NCBI RefSeq assembly: GCF_017312365.1
Contig: NZ_BLJI01000009.1
Span: 93,093-157,092 of the forward strand
Length of the DNA: 64,000 nucleotides
Direction: 5' to 3'
Source: Chroococcus sp. FPU101
GTDB lineage: Bacteria > Cyanobacteriota > Cyanobacteriia > Cyanobacteriales > Microcystaceae
This document shows, piece after piece, positions 63,783-64,000 of the stretch (position 1 is the stretch's first letter; the number at the start of each line of letters is the position of its first letter). The translations under genes and the position numbers were made by a program. A model generated the notes under the pieces. The model did not search any database. It saw nothing but the letters and a program-made list of their open reading frames with translations, and was not told the DNA's origin.

Positions 63783-64000
63783 TACAAATATTGCTGTTTC
63801 GGTCGCTAATAATATTCACCATATCGCCCTATCGTCCAATTTTGCGAATGATCAGACACTAGCGATAAATACCTTATTTAATGCGCCTTATATTAGCCAC
63901 GATCAAGGAAAAACTTGGCAAAGTATTGAGCGTGGAGTGCAGTTAGATGCACTTCTTAAACAACATTTAATTACTAATATTATCTCCTTAGCTTTTTCTC
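63760..64000 (+). CDS. Asp-box (BNR/sialidase-like) repeat protein (partial, 3' part outside window)
   Basis: An open frame from an ATG at 63760 overlaps the end of the toxin pseudogene by 23 bases and runs off the window edge (80 codons visible). It contains IALSSNFANDQTLAINT and then an Asp-box, SHDQGKTW (SxDxGxTW pattern), the signature of beta-propeller BNR/YCF48-like repeats. No signal peptide precedes it, so the true start may differ. Function open. Confidence 0.5.
   Translation, partial: MNYTNSFDTNIAVSVANNIHHIALSSNFANDQTLAINTLFNAPYISHDQGKTWQSIERGVQLDALLKQHLITNIISLAFS

Overview
The window is a low-GC cyanobacterial chromosome segment. The evidence is direct gene content: the fbp-zwf-opcA cluster, pipX-pipY with sepF and proC close by, a DevB/DevC exporter pair, an ABA4-like protein, DUF928, DUF3747/SLH and CHASE2 proteins, and many HIP1 octamers (GCGATCGC) scattered over both strands. 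I cannot name the genus. No rRNA, tRNA, CRISPR array, transposase or replication origin was seen.

Layout. 0-2.3 kb: DoxX fragment, trpA, ruvA and a Uma2 nuclease. 2.4-17 kb: an accessory block of mostly exported proteins. It holds an unknown multi-pass protein, a three-repeat small protein, two haemagglutinin-type (TpsA-like) proteins, a TPR-CHAT caspase-like protein, a subtilase, twin small proteins ending in paired CxxC motifs, and a DUF928 protein. 17-24 kb (minus strand): an AAA-CHASE2 fusion, a second AAA-like ATPase, a large repeat/Calx-beta surface protein and an OmpR-type regulator. 24-27 kb: an O-antigen-ligase-like membrane protein and a pentapeptide-repeat protein. 27-31.3 kb: fbp, zwf and opcA. 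31.7-35 kb: two transglutaminase-like proteins and an SLH protein. 35-39 kb: a HAD phosphatase, a PIN/excisionase toxin-antitoxin pair with palindromic upstream sites, and lpdA broken by a one-base frameshift.

39.6-52.8 kb is the most metabolically suggestive stretch. Two acyl-homoserine-lactone-synthase-like acyltransferases flank a VAO-type flavin oxidase and are followed by DevB and DevC without a DevA ATPase. Next come a PEP-CTERM protein, two paralogous GT1 glycosyltransferases around a PlsC-like acyltransferase, a membrane desaturase, and a GDSL esterase with a degenerate PEP-CTERM tail. Together they suggest synthesis and export of acylated and possibly glycosylated small molecules. 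The product is unknown.

53-64 kb: housekeeping genes (galE, proC, sepF, pipY, pipX), an ABA4-like protein, a TrpE/PabB-family enzyme, EcfT, a MerA-like flavoprotein and a DUF433 antitoxin. It also holds two decayed genes: a Uma2 gene carrying a palindromic repeat plus a frameshift, and a DUF5615 toxin gene with an in-frame stop. The window ends inside an Asp-box repeat gene.

The best candidates for something undescribed are the 4.6-17 kb CHAT/subtilase/haemagglutinin block with its twin Cys-tailed proteins, and the 39.6-51.5 kb acyltransferase/oxidase/exporter/glycosyltransferase region.
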